The notes beneath the pieces were generated by a model. The model had not been told where the DNA came from, did no database searches, and worked only from the letters and a program-made list of their open reading frames with translations. From contig JBPCKT010000047.1 in the NCBI GenBank assembly GCA_051004015.1, positions 96,745 to 160,744 of the forward strand: 64,000 nucleotides of DNA. The letters are read 5' to 3'. Positions 43,402 to 52,166 of the stretch are shown here, piece after piece. Numbering within the stretch: the first letter of the stretch is position 1; each line of letters begins with the position of its first letter. A program made the translations under genes and the position numbers. Source of the DNA: SXOA01 sp051004015. GTDB taxonomy: Bacteria > Planctomycetota > Planctomycetia > Pirellulales > Pirellulaceae.

Positions 43402-44939
43402 CATTGCATCGCAATTACACCTTCCTTGGTACTACCCAAAGCCTCTGCCCGGAATGCCTGGCGCTGGTGTCGGCAAAAATTGTCGATCGCGGCGGGCGCG
43501 TTTACTTCCGCAAGACGTGCCCTACTCACGGAGTGCGCGAGGATTTTGTTTGCTCGGATCGGAAGTGGTATGACCAGATGGAGTTCGCTCTGCCGGCGAA
43601 GAGCCCGGCGAAGTTCGGTGTCGAGCCGGACAAGGGCTGTCCCTTCGATTGCGGTCTCTGCACCGAGCATGAGCAGCATACCTGCGTGGGGGTGCTGGAA
43701 ATTACCTCGTCGTGCAACCTCACTTGCCCGATGTGCTACGCCGGCAGCAGTCCGGGAGGCAAGCATCTTTCGCTGGCGGATTGCACGCGGCAGATTGACC
43801 GGCTCGTGGAGGTGGAGGGGCGAGCCGAAGTTTGTCAGCTTTCCGGCGGTGAGCCGACGATTCACCCGCAGTTGCCGCAGATCATTGAATACGCACTGTC
43901 GCGCGAGATCGATTATGTGATGATCAACACCAACGGCATCCGCTTCGCCAAGGATCCGGAGTTGGTGGATCTCGTGGCCCGCCACAAGGACCGGATGGAA
44001 ATCTACTTCCAGTTCGACGGCCTGCACGACGACGTTTATCGGTCCCTTCGCGGCGAGCCGCTCCTGGAAACGAAGCTGGCGGCGCTGGATGCCCTGCAAG
44101 CCGCCGGCATTCATGTCACGCTGGTGGCCACGCTGCAAGGAGGCGTGAACGACGAGCAGATGGGGCCGCTCGTGGAATTTGGCCTGTCGCGACCGAACAT
44201 CACGGGCATTAGTTTCCAGCCGGCGACCTACAGCGGGCGGTACGTGCTGCCCGAACAACTGGAGCGGCGGATCACCTTCCCCGATGTGATTGCCGGCGTG
44301 GCCCGGCAGACGCGCGGCCTGTTTGCCGAGAGCGACTTTCTGCCACTGCCCTGCGCCCATCCGAACTGCCATCAAATCGCCATCGCCTATCGGCAGGGGA
44401 ACACTGCCGTCCCGGTGACGCGGTTCATAGACGCGAAGGCGAACCTCGATTTGCTGGCCAATGGCATCAGCTTTACGCGGAAAAAATCGCGGGATTTGAT
44501 CATGCAGTATTTGGGGCGGCAGGCGTGCTGCAGCGGCGGGTGCGGAGAAGAACAGGCGTCAGGTGACAAGGGTCAGGGGTCAGTAGTCAGGGGTCAGGAG
44601 TCAGAGTTGCCGTTGCTCTCTCCTTCTCTCCCTCTCTCCGTCTCTCCGTCTGCCACTCCCGCGGACGAGTTCTTCTCCAAAGTCCTCGCCCAGGAACTAG
44701 GCGCGGATAACCTGTTCCGGATCACGATTACGAGCTTCCTGGACGCCTACAATTTCGACGTCCGCCGGCTGATGAAATGCTGCACGCACCATGTGCTGCC
44801 GAGCGGGCATGTGATTCCGTTTTGTGCGTACAACGTCCTCTATCGCGACGGTCACGTGCCGCTGCCGGAGTTGGCGGAGAAGCTGAGCGTGACGACCAGA
44901 CCGGCTCGCGTTGTGCAGCCACTGCCAATATCGGTTTGA
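43398..44939 (+). CDS. Radical SAM protein of the tetraether-lipid synthase (Tes/MJ0619) type
   Basis: A 513-residue radical SAM protein. The SAM cluster motif is CNLTCPMC; auxiliary Cys sets are CPECL and CPTHG near the N-terminus and CPFDCGLCTEHEQHTC before the core. That N-terminal arrangement is characteristic of Tes, the archaeal enzyme that joins lipid tails into tetraethers. SGGEPTIHP and INTNGIRFAK are core motifs. A late Cys region (RQACCSGGCG, CCTHH, FCAYN) may hold further clusters. Residues about 388-420 are encoded by simple repeats. By analogy it may link membrane lipid chains; not proven. Confidence 0.75.
   Translation: MTLHRNYTFLGTTQSLCPECLALVSAKIVDRGGRVYFRKTCPTHGVREDFVCSDRKWYDQMEFALPAKSPAKFGVEPDKGCPFDCGLCTEHEQHTCVGVLEITSSCNLTCPMCYAGSSPGGKHLSLADCTRQIDRLVEVEGRAEVCQLSGGEPTIHPQLPQIIEYALSREIDYVMINTNGIRFAKDPELVDLVARHKDRMEIYFQFDGLHDDVYRSLRGEPLLETKLAALDALQAAGIHVTLVATLQGGVNDEQMGPLVEFGLSRPNITGISFQPATYSGRYVLPEQLERRITFPDVIAGVARQTRGLFAESDFLPLPCAHPNCHQIAIAYRQGNTAVPVTRFIDAKANLDLLANGISFTRKKSRDLIMQYLGRQACCSGGCGEEQASGDKGQGSVVRGQESELPLLSPSLPLSVSPSATPADEFFSKVLAQELGADNLFRITITSFLDAYNFDVRRLMKCCTHHVLPSGHVIPFCAYNVLYRDGHVPLPELAEKLSVTTRPARVVQPLPISV
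44556..44653. repeat. In-frame repeat block inside the radical SAM gene
   Basis: A gtcag-rich tandem (44556-44604; gtcaggggtcag, gtcaggagtcag) is followed by a pyrimidine tract (ctctcc, ctctctccgtctctccg). Both resemble intergenic repeats, yet the reading frame passes through. Confidence 0.75.
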
Positions 44940-45068
44940 AGCCACGGATTGAACACGGATAAGAGCAGAAGCATTTCGTAACTACCTGCCCTTACTAGAG
45001 TCTTGACTTTGACTTGTCCGTGTTTCATCCGTGTTCAATCCGTGGCCAATTTGATTTCCGAATTCCGC
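44940..45068. repeat. Gap with 20-bp perfect inverted repeat
   Basis: Arms 44941-44960 and 45027-45046 (gccacggattgaacacggat) are perfectly complementary around a 66-base centre. They lie directly after the radical SAM stop and 22 bases before the Lgt-like start. Confidence 0.85.
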
Positions 45069-45791
45069 ATGAGCCACGATTTTCGTTATCCCCTGATCAT
45101 GTTCGCGGCCCTGGCCACGTGCAGCTTGCTGCTCCGAAAGACGCAAGCCCGGCTGCCGCTGCTCTGGTGGCAGAAGTTGGCGATAGCGGTCGGGGCCTTT
45201 TGCGGGGCGATGATTGGGGCCAAGCTGCCGTTCGCGGTGCTGGACTGGAACCGGTTTCTTGACGGCTCGGCTTGGCTGTCCGACGGGAAGACGATCATGT
45301 GCGGGATCATCGGCGGATATTTTGGCGTGGAGCTGGCCAAGTGGACGCTGGACATCCGTGTGAAGACCGGAGATACCTTCGCCGTCCCTTGCGCCGTGGC
45401 GGTGGCGCTCGGCCGCATTGCTTGCTTCGTCGGCGGGTGCTGCTTTGGCACGCCGACGAGCCTTCCCTGGGGCGTGGCATTTCCTACCTCTGGCGATTCG
45501 CTCCCGCGGCACCCGACGCAACTTTATGAAGCCGCCTTTCATTTATTTATGGCTGGCATGTTGCTGGTGCTGCAACAGCGTGGATTATTTCGCGGCCAGC
45601 TCATCAAGCTCTACATTTTGGTTTATCTGGGCTATCGGTTCGTCACCGAGTTCATCCGGCCCGAGACCAAACTGGAGTTCGGGCTGACGGTTTATCAGTG
45701 GGCAGCGCTGGCCATGGTGCCCCTGTTCATCTTCCTGTGGTGGAAAGATGCCAGGCAGATGGAGCGCTCCGCGCCCACGCCTGAGCAATAG
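45069..45791 (+). CDS. Lgt-family (prolipoprotein diacylglyceryl transferase-like) membrane protein
   Basis: A 240-residue multi-pass protein of the Lgt family from the ATG at 45069. ALGRIACFVGGCCFGTPTSLPWGVAF and RHPTQLYEAAFHLF match Lgt signatures, and the last helices with YRFVTEFIRPE agree. Key residues differ: the GRLGNF segment of E. coli Lgt is GRIACF here, and the catalytic HGG is IGG. A true prolipoprotein transferase is therefore doubtful. The gene follows the radical SAM gene, and the paralogue may move lipid groups to another acceptor. Confidence 0.75.
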   Translation: MSHDFRYPLIMFAALATCSLLLRKTQARLPLLWWQKLAIAVGAFCGAMIGAKLPFAVLDWNRFLDGSAWLSDGKTIMCGIIGGYFGVELAKWTLDIRVKTGDTFAVPCAVAVALGRIACFVGGCCFGTPTSLPWGVAFPTSGDSLPRHPTQLYEAAFHLFMAGMLLVLQQRGLFRGQLIKLYILVYLGYRFVTEFIRPETKLEFGLTVYQWAALAMVPLFIFLWWKDARQMERSAPTPEQ

Positions 45792-45879
45792 CGTCTCGTC
45801 CGCCACGGCATCCCGGTATCAAATTTGCACGTTGAGGCTGATCGGTTGCCTGCTCACTACTTGCCTCATGGAGCCTCCC

Positions 45880-46185
45880 ATGCCGAGCCAAACATCTGCT
45901 GGAAAACCCGATCCCAAGCTGTCAGTTCGCCCGGACTCCACGGGCCACTTGCCGCCGGATCGAGACGATCCTTACCCCGATATTCCGAGGGACGATGCCC
46001 CTGGGCTCGTCGGTGGACCCACCACCGAGTCGATTCCCGGCACCGCCCACGACGATCCGCTCGACCCGCTCGCCCGCCGCGAGAAGAAAGTTGTCGTCTC
46101 GCTGCCCAAGGAGAATGACGGCGGCGAAGCCGCGCTCTCCGGCCGGCCGCGAGAAACCGGCGGCGAGCGCCCCTCCAACCACTAA
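45880..46185 (+). CDS. Small disordered protein
   Basis: A 101-residue protein rich in Pro, Asp and charged residues with no hydrophobic core (MPSQTSAGKPDPKLSVRPDS; DDPYPDIPRDDAPGL). The ATG at 45880 has GGAG at a fair distance; an in-frame ATG at 45868 is an alternative. The acidic N-terminal and mixed C-terminal halves suggest an unstructured stress-type protein. I do not recognise it. It is followed 23 bases later by another short charged protein. Confidence 0.5.
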   Translation: MPSQTSAGKPDPKLSVRPDSTGHLPPDRDDPYPDIPRDDAPGLVGGPTTESIPGTAHDDPLDPLARREKKVVVSLPKENDGGEAALSGRPRETGGERPSNH

Positions 46186-46208
46186 CAAACTTTTCCCGGA
46201 GACTGAAC

Positions 46209-46442
46209 ATGGCCACCAAGAAACTGCATTCCAAGTCCGCCGTCAAACCGACCGTGAAGAAGCGGACGGTCAATCAGCCTGGCGCGGGGGTTCCGCGAGG
46301 CGCTCCCGCGAGCGACCAGGATGCGAAACGCCGCCTCGGTAACTTCACCACTGCCGGTGAACACGCCCGTGTCGGCGGCCGCAAGGGCATTGTGGGGCAG
46401 ACCACCAAAAAGAATCGCACGGATAACCGCAACCAGAAGTGA
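46209..46442 (+). CDS. Small basic protein
   Basis: A 77-residue Lys/Arg-rich protein (MATKKLHSKSAVKPTVKKRT) with a Gly-containing tail (VGGRKGIVGQTTKKNRTDN). GGAG lies 8 bases upstream. It could bind nucleic acid or be a stress protein. With the preceding disordered protein it may form a pair. No family recognised. Confidence 0.5.
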   Translation: MATKKLHSKSAVKPTVKKRTVNQPGAGVPRGAPASDQDAKRRLGNFTTAGEHARVGGRKGIVGQTTKKNRTDNRNQK

Positions 46443-46517
46443 GCGGTCGAATGCCGTCGCGATGTGATACGATGGGTTCCGACATGATCAAGAGAGTCGG
46501 AACCCACCATTCTCGCT

Positions 46518-46880
46518 ATGCAAGCCGCCATCCAGCACCTCAAGCAGGACCGCGAGTTCTATACTTCGGAAGGCTGCTACATCACCGAGCTGTGTAACCT
46601 GCCCGCCGACAAAGAGGCTTCGCTTGCTCGGGCCCGTGTCTCGCCGGGGGTGACGACCCGCTGGCATCGCCTGCGCGGGATCAGCGAGCGGTATGTCATT
46701 TTGGAAGGCCGCGGCCGAATGGAGGTCGGCGAGTTGCCGCTAGCGGAAGTCAGCCCAGGAGACGTGGTCCTCATTCCTCCTCACTGCCGCCAGCGGATCA
46801 CGAACGTCGGTGAGAACGATCTTGTTTTCCTTTGCGTCTGCATTCCTGGCTTTACCGCCGAAGCCTACCAAGAGTGCTGA
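46518..46880 (+). CDS. Cupin-domain protein
   Basis: A 120-residue single cupin. The two half-motifs are VSPGVTTRWHRLRGISERYVILEGRG and PGDVVLIPPHCRQRITNVGENDLVFLCV, giving His and Glu in the first and His in the second as possible metal ligands. The domain is a beta barrel used for sensing or catalysis; substrate unknown. A palindromic repeat starts two bases after the stop. Confidence 0.85.
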   Translation: MQAAIQHLKQDREFYTSEGCYITELCNLPADKEASLARARVSPGVTTRWHRLRGISERYVILEGRGRMEVGELPLAEVSPGDVVLIPPHCRQRITNVGENDLVFLCVCIPGFTAEAYQEC

Positions 46881-47183
46881 AGGTCGCCTTTCGCTCTGCG
46901 AAAGCAGACGGACGCGCTTTCGCGGGAGCGAAAGGCGACACTGCGGACTTTGCCGGCTGCGTAAAGCCTGCTTTCTAGGTGCTCTCTGCCCCGCCTACAG
47001 TTTCCCACGCCCCCTGAATGTGATGGGAGGGCGAGGAAAGTTCGCACAATCCAGCTTCGCGGCGCGGACCGGCGGTTAAGGTTGATTTCGCGGGCTGCCG
47101 AAGGTGATGAAGGGGCCATTTATACCTGCCGTACCAGCCCCTTGCTGCCTCTGTTGCCCGCCCACCTCTCGCGCCAGAAGCCT
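46881..47183. repeat. Gap with palindromic repeat after the cupin gene
   Basis: Bases 46883-46904 (gtcgcctttcgctctgcgaa) and 46917-46939 are near-complementary arms that fold to a hairpin. The remaining 240 bases hold no clear gene; they form the leader of the MMPL gene. Confidence 0.6.
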
Positions 47184-50100
47184 ATGTCCGCCAAGCCCAC
47201 CTTCTTCGCCCGCCGCGCGATCATCGTCCTGATGGTCATCTTCTTTCTCGTCCCCTTCGCCATGCGGGGGGCACGGATGTCCGTCCAGGGGATGAAGAAC
47301 GACCTCAAGGATTGGCTGCCGAAGGACTTCCCGGAGACCGCCGACCTGGACTGGTTCCGCCAGCACTTCGTCAGCGAGACCTTCGTCGTCGCCAGTTGGG
47401 ACGGCTGCCACGGCAATGCCGCGGATGCCCGGTTTCAACTGTTCATGAAGAAGCTCGAGCCGGAAGTTCCCCCGAGCCAACAGGCGCCAACCAAAACCGC
47501 CGAGGGAGGCGAAACCGCAAGCGAAGCACCTGAAGCGACCGGGATCAAACCGGAAAACGCCGTTCGCTATTTTCAGCGCGGCGAGTTCACTGGGGACCAA
47601 CTCGGCTTGTACCTGACGAACGAGCAGCACGAGAACTGGGGAGGCCAAGGCGAAAAGTGGCTCCGCGGCCGCTCCTCAACGGACGTCACGGTCAACAGTG
47701 AGAGCTGGTACTACATCACCCCCGCAGGGGACCTCTTTCGCTGGAACGCCGTCGATGCCCCGCTGATGGGGTTGTGGCGGGCCGCTTCGCGCAAAATCAA
47801 CGGGCCGAGCGTGCAAGGGGAACTGATCGCCGCGTTCGGTCCCAAGGACGGCCCCTGGTATCACCAGGAGCCCCGCCGCCTGCGGGCCCAGCTCTTCAAG
47901 TCCGTCACCTCCGGCCCGGCAGTCATGGACAGCCTGGTGCGCCCCGGTGGTGAGCTGGCGGAGCTGAAAAACCCGGAAGAGGAAGCCTATCGACGGCTGC
48001 AGGGGACGCTGTATGGTCCCGCCGATGCCGCGAATCCCGCCGCTCCACGGCAGACCTGCATCGTCCTGACGCTCACCGACGCCGCCCGTGCCAACTTGCA
48101 CCTCATCGTCGGCCGCGGAATGCTCGGCAAGCCATACGGCCGGCTTTACGAGATTGCCGAGGACTGCAACGTGGCGAAGAAGGACCACACGGGCGAAGGC
48201 CTGTGGCTCGGCGGCCCCCCGGTGGACAACGTGGCCATCGATGAAGAAGGGACCATCACGCTGGTCCGGCTCATCGGCCTCACCGCGCTCTTGGGCACCT
48301 GCCTTTCGCTGGCGTGCTTCCGCAGCATCTCGGCGACGGTCATGGTGTTCTTCATTGGCGGCATCAGTGCCGTGATGAGCATTGCCTTTGTCGGGTGGTT
48401 CGGCTGCAGCATGGACGCCATCCTAATGACCATGCCGGCTCTGGTGTACGTCTTGGGCCTATCCGGGGCCGCACACATCATCAACTACTATTACCAGGCC
48501 GTCACCGACCACGGCTATGAAGGAGCGCCTGAACGGGCCATCGCCCACGGCTGGAAGCCCGCGATGTTCTGCACCATCACCACGTCCATCGGACTGGTCT
48601 CCTTGCTCACCAGTCAACTCGTGCCGATTCAGAAGTTCGGCATCTTCTCCGCCCTCGGCGTCCTGGCCACGCTGATCGTCACCTTCACCTACCTTCCCGC
48701 GGCCCTGCAAATCTGGCCGCAGAAGAAGCGACCCAAGCTGGCCGAGGGCCAAACCGACGCGCCGTGGCTGGACAAATACCTGGGCGGCTTTTGGAACCTG
48801 ATGGGCTCGTTCATCATCCGCCATCATGCCCTGGTCGCCATCGGCTGCATCCTGGTCATCGGCTTCTTCTGTTACGGCATCAAGGACATGAAGACCTCGG
48901 TCAACATGCTCAAGATGTTCCACTCCGAAGCCAAAATCATCCGCGATTACACCAAGCTGGAAGAGAAGCTCGGCCCGCTAATGCCGATGGAGGTCATCGT
49001 CTCGATACCCAAGTCCTCGCTGCGTCCGTCCGACGCCGAGCTGGGCAAAGCGGCCAACCGCAACCTGCTGGCCGAGCAAATCCAACTGCCGTTTATCGAC
49101 CGGATGGAAGTGGCCACCCGCGTGCAGCAAGTGATTGAAGAAGAATTCGGCCCGCAAGGTCGCGGCGTCGTCGGCAACTCCACGAGCGCCGCCACGTTCG
49201 TCCGCCCGCTGCCGAGCATCAAAAAAGGCACCGTCCGCAACATGACCAGCTCGCGGCTGGAGGCCCATAAGGAAGACCTCTTGCACAGCGACTATCTGCG
49301 GATGGAGCAGGCGACCGGCGCCGAATTGTGGCGGATCAGTCTCCGCATCCCCGCCACGCAAGGGACCGACTACGGCGCGTTCAACGAGCAGCTCAAGGAA
49401 GCCATTGAGCCGGTGATGTTGGCCCAACACCAGCGGGACGCGGTTCTCAAAGCCTTGGGCGAACACAAAGTCGCGCTGGCGAAGCAGGCGGCGATTCGAC
49501 GTGGGACTGCATTCAATCCAGCCTCCGTCAAGCTGGCGGCTTCCAAGGTGCTGCTCCTGGGTGTGCCGGCGCAAGTCGCCGCCGAAGAAGCAGGGAATAA
49601 AGCGACCGCTGCCGAAGCTCCTCGGGTCAAGCCGGAGACAAACTCCCCCGTCGAGCAGACTCCGATTTTCGCCCGCTCGCTCCGCGACCTGCTCAGGAAC
49701 GCCCGACTGAAGGTGGCGGTCAATGCTCCCGATGCGAATGCCAGGCACGACTGGGCGAAGGTGCTGGCCGGGTACGACTGCGTGGTGCTCGTCGATAAGC
49801 ACCGCAGCTATGACCTCGCGGAAATCCAGAAGCACGCCCAGGTCTTCCTCGACGCCAGCAACATCCGCTTCGCGCCGCCGGTCGGCGCCTCGATGGACGA
49901 GATTGCCAACGCGGTCGCGTTCAAGCAGGACCCGAGCAAGATTGGGGCGGTTTACACCGGCGTCGTTCCCATCGTCTACAAGGCCCAGCGGGCCCTGCTC
50001 GACAGCCTCATCAGCAGCACCATCTGGTCCTTCCTCACCATCACGCCCCTGATGATGTTCATCTCCCGCAGCTTCTGGGCGGGGATCGTGGCGATGCTGC

Positions 50101-50708
50101 CCAACGTGTTGCCGGTGGTGATGGTGTTTGGCGGCATGGGCTGGCTGAAGATTGATGTGGACGTCGGAGCCATGATGACCGCCAGCATCGCCCTCGGCGT
50201 GGCCGTGGACGACACCATCCACTATCTCAACTGGTATCGCGAGGAGCTCGACCGGCTGGGGGACCGTAAACTGGCCATCCTGGCGGCGTACAAGCACTGT
50301 GCGACGCCCACCTTACAAGCCGCCACCATCAGCGGTATTGGGCTCTCCATCTTCGCCCTCTCCACCTTCACCCCGACCCAGCGGTTCGGCTACTTGATGC
50401 TGACTATCTTGTTCATGGGGGTCGTCGCCGAGCTCATCTTCTTCCCCGCGCTGCTCGCCGGCCCCTTGGGCCTGGTCTTCAAGCCGCGGAAGAAGAAGGA
50501 CGAGCCGGTCCGCCCGATCCATCCGGAGCTCATCGGAGCTACCGACGAAGAGCTCGCCGCCGCGAAGGCGGAAGCTGCCGCTTCCACCGACGGTTTCTCT
50601 CCTGACGGCCGTACGTCGGAACGAACCGACGAAGGCCACCCCGGTGGCGTCCCTGCCCCGAGCAAAGCGGGTGTGCTGCGGTCGCTCAGGCAGGAAAAGA
50701 AGGGGTAA
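47184..50708 (+). CDS. MMPL/RND-superfamily membrane transporter
   Basis: A 1174-residue protein from the ATG at 47184. A first helix (IIVLMVIFFLVPFAM) precedes a large periplasmic domain. Two blocks of membrane helices follow (about residues 350-540 and 935-1100), with SMDAILMTMPALVYVLG and DVDVGAMMTASIALGVAVDDTIHY in the two sterol-sensing-like regions; the second contains the conserved GVAVDD. This is the layout of MMPL/Patched-like exporters of lipids or hydrophobic molecules. The C-terminal 50 residues are charged and disordered. Substrate is unknown. Confidence 0.88.
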   Translation: MSAKPTFFARRAIIVLMVIFFLVPFAMRGARMSVQGMKNDLKDWLPKDFPETADLDWFRQHFVSETFVVASWDGCHGNAADARFQLFMKKLEPEVPPSQQAPTKTAEGGETASEAPEATGIKPENAVRYFQRGEFTGDQLGLYLTNEQHENWGGQGEKWLRGRSSTDVTVNSESWYYITPAGDLFRWNAVDAPLMGLWRAASRKINGPSVQGELIAAFGPKDGPWYHQEPRRLRAQLFKSVTSGPAVMDSLVRPGGELAELKNPEEEAYRRLQGTLYGPADAANPAAPRQTCIVLTLTDAARANLHLIVGRGMLGKPYGRLYEIAEDCNVAKKDHTGEGLWLGGPPVDNVAIDEEGTITLVRLIGLTALLGTCLSLACFRSISATVMVFFIGGISAVMSIAFVGWFGCSMDAILMTMPALVYVLGLSGAAHIINYYYQAVTDHGYEGAPERAIAHGWKPAMFCTITTSIGLVSLLTSQLVPIQKFGIFSALGVLATLIVTFTYLPAALQIWPQKKRPKLAEGQTDAPWLDKYLGGFWNLMGSFIIRHHALVAIGCILVIGFFCYGIKDMKTSVNMLKMFHSEAKIIRDYTKLEEKLGPLMPMEVIVSIPKSSLRPSDAELGKAANRNLLAEQIQLPFIDRMEVATRVQQVIEEEFGPQGRGVVGNSTSAATFVRPLPSIKKGTVRNMTSSRLEAHKEDLLHSDYLRMEQATGAELWRISLRIPATQGTDYGAFNEQLKEAIEPVMLAQHQRDAVLKALGEHKVALAKQAAIRRGTAFNPASVKLAASKVLLLGVPAQVAAEEAGNKATAAEAPRVKPETNSPVEQTPIFARSLRDLLRNARLKVAVNAPDANARHDWAKVLAGYDCVVLVDKHRSYDLAEIQKHAQVFLDASNIRFAPPVGASMDEIANAVAFKQDPSKIGAVYTGVVPIVYKAQRALLDSLISSTIWSFLTITPLMMFISRSFWAGIVAMLPNVLPVVMVFGGMGWLKIDVDVGAMMTASIALGVAVDDTIHYLNWYREELDRLGDRKLAILAAYKHCATPTLQAATISGIGLSIFALSTFTPTQRFGYLMLTILFMGVVAELIFFPALLAGPLGLVFKPRKKKDEPVRPIHPELIGATDEELAAAKAEAAASTDGFSPDGRTSERTDEGHPGGVPAPSKAGVLRSLRQEKKG

Positions 50709-50803
50709 GCGAGGCGGGGTGGTGCAAAAGTGGCGAATGACATCTCACCGCTAAGTCGCCCATTCGAGCGGCTATTTGGTGCGTTGCCCGCTACAATGAC
50801 CGC

Positions 50804-51530
50804 ATGTCCGCCCCACACAAACGCCGCTGGTATCAATTCAGCCTGAAGACAATCTGGTGGTGATGGCCCTGGTGAGCGTAAGGCTGCGGAGTCTGATATG
50901 AACTCCAACGAACAAAACGACGTACGCATTGGAGTGGGGGTTTCTTTCAACTGCCCCAATGATGGCCTCACGATAACTCAGACGAAAAGTCGGTTACGCA
51001 AGCGTTGGGTGGCCATATTCAGAATTAATAAACTCGGAGGGACCATAGAATATGATGGAGCAAAGCCATTCATTCCCAACTGGCTGCAACTTTTGCTCGG
51101 CCTCAAGCCGCTTGGCGAAGTCGTGGGAGTGGACTTAAAAAGTCCAAAGGTGACAGACACAGCCTTAACGCACGTTGCCGGCTTTTCGGAGCTCACAAGG
51201 CTAGACCTCGGTGGCACCCGCGTCACCGACGCCGGACTCGCTCGTCTCACTGGATTGACGAAACTCAATTGGCTGAACCTCGGCGGTACCCAGGTCACAG
51301 ATGCCGGCCTGACTCATCTCGCTGGCCTTACGAAACTCAATTGGCTGTACCTTCATGGCACCCAGGTTACGGACGCCGGACTGGTGCAGCTTGCCAGTCT
51401 TACGGGGCTCGAAGTGGTAAGCCTCGATAGCACACAGATGACCGTCCAAGGACTGACGGAATTGAAGAAAGCGCTGCCAACGCTGATTCGTCGTTTGGAA
51501 GTCAAAGAGAAATCATCCCTGGAACTATAG
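50804..51530 (+). pseudogene. Leucine-rich-repeat protein, frameshifted N-terminus
   Basis: The ATG at 50804 gives MSAPHKRRWYQFSLKTIWW and then TGA. One base off, the same DNA reads NLVVMALVSVRLRSLI, which continues the expected QFSLKTLLVVMALVSV membrane start. So one or two bases appear lost or gained near 50850-50857. A second reading frame starts at 50898 (ATGA overlap) and encodes 210 residues with about four LRRs of the form TxVTDAGLxxLxxLTKL. This looks like a broken gene; a second start could still make the LRR part. Confidence 0.65.
50898..51530 (+). CDS. Leucine-rich-repeat protein remnant
   Basis: A 210-residue open frame. Residues about 1-75 are unlike LRRs (MNSNEQNDVRIGVGVSF); from about 80 four repeats of 24 residues read LTRLDLGGTRVTDAGLARL, LNWLNLGGTQVTDAGLTHL, and so on. 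Such repeats form a curved protein-binding surface. It may be the surviving part of the frameshifted gene above. No signal peptide is present. Confidence 0.6.
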   Translation: MNSNEQNDVRIGVGVSFNCPNDGLTITQTKSRLRKRWVAIFRINKLGGTIEYDGAKPFIPNWLQLLLGLKPLGEVVGVDLKSPKVTDTALTHVAGFSELTRLDLGGTRVTDAGLARLTGLTKLNWLNLGGTQVTDAGLTHLAGLTKLNWLYLHGTQVTDAGLVQLASLTGLEVVSLDSTQMTVQGLTELKKALPTLIRRLEVKEKSSLEL

Positions 51531-52166
51531 CAAAGAGCGACGGATGACACCCCGTAGTACAAGCCTGCGGAGCCTCCCCTGTGTGACGCTGTTCTATCGC
51601 CCCCACAACCTGACCAACGGCGCGGCATAATTATCCGTTGAACCTATCGTATCCGGCCGCGCCAAGCTAAATATATTCTTTTGTTCAAATGAACAAAAGA
51701 GTCTTTCCGCGCATCTGATCTTTGGGGCTTGGTTCGCGCTCGCTGCGGCTCGTGAGCACCTGGTTTCCGCCCACGAGCCAGTCGCGGCCGGAGTTGCTTA
51801 TCGGCGGCTTATAGCTTTTTTCGATTCGCGAGCGCTGGCCACGCCACAACTGGTGCAGCGACAATGGTTTGCGGCGATCAGCAGGCCGTTTCGTGAATCA
51901 AAAAAGAGCTTATAAGTTGGCGGGCGAGGAACATGATACACATGGCGGCGATGGCGCAAAGTAAATAATATCAACGACTTACATGCATATGACTCAATAA
52001 CTGTGAATCAAGAAGTGCAATCATTGGATTCCCATGAATCAAGTATGCACGCCTTAAACTGAGGACCCCAAAGAAGTTGCGGCAAATTGCTCGTGGCGAA
52101 AACGGCGAAAATGGAGCACCGAATAACATGAATAATCAGCCAAGTCGCGGGAGCCAGCCAGCGACT
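51531..52166. other. 636-base gene-free region with two palindromes
   Basis: No convincing gene lies here. A 22-base palindrome (51678-51699; cttttgttca, two As, tgaacaaaag) looks like a repressor operator. An imperfect inverted pair (51808-51832 and 51890-51916; cttata-gct-ttttt-cgattcgcgag) could form a long hairpin. The stretch is richer in A/T than its neighbours. It lies downstream of both flanking genes. Confidence 0.5.

Noticed and set aside
48978..50297. A 439-codon minus-strand frame inside the MMPL gene
   Set aside because: The MMPL frame has clear transmembrane domains; the antisense product has no recognisable domain.
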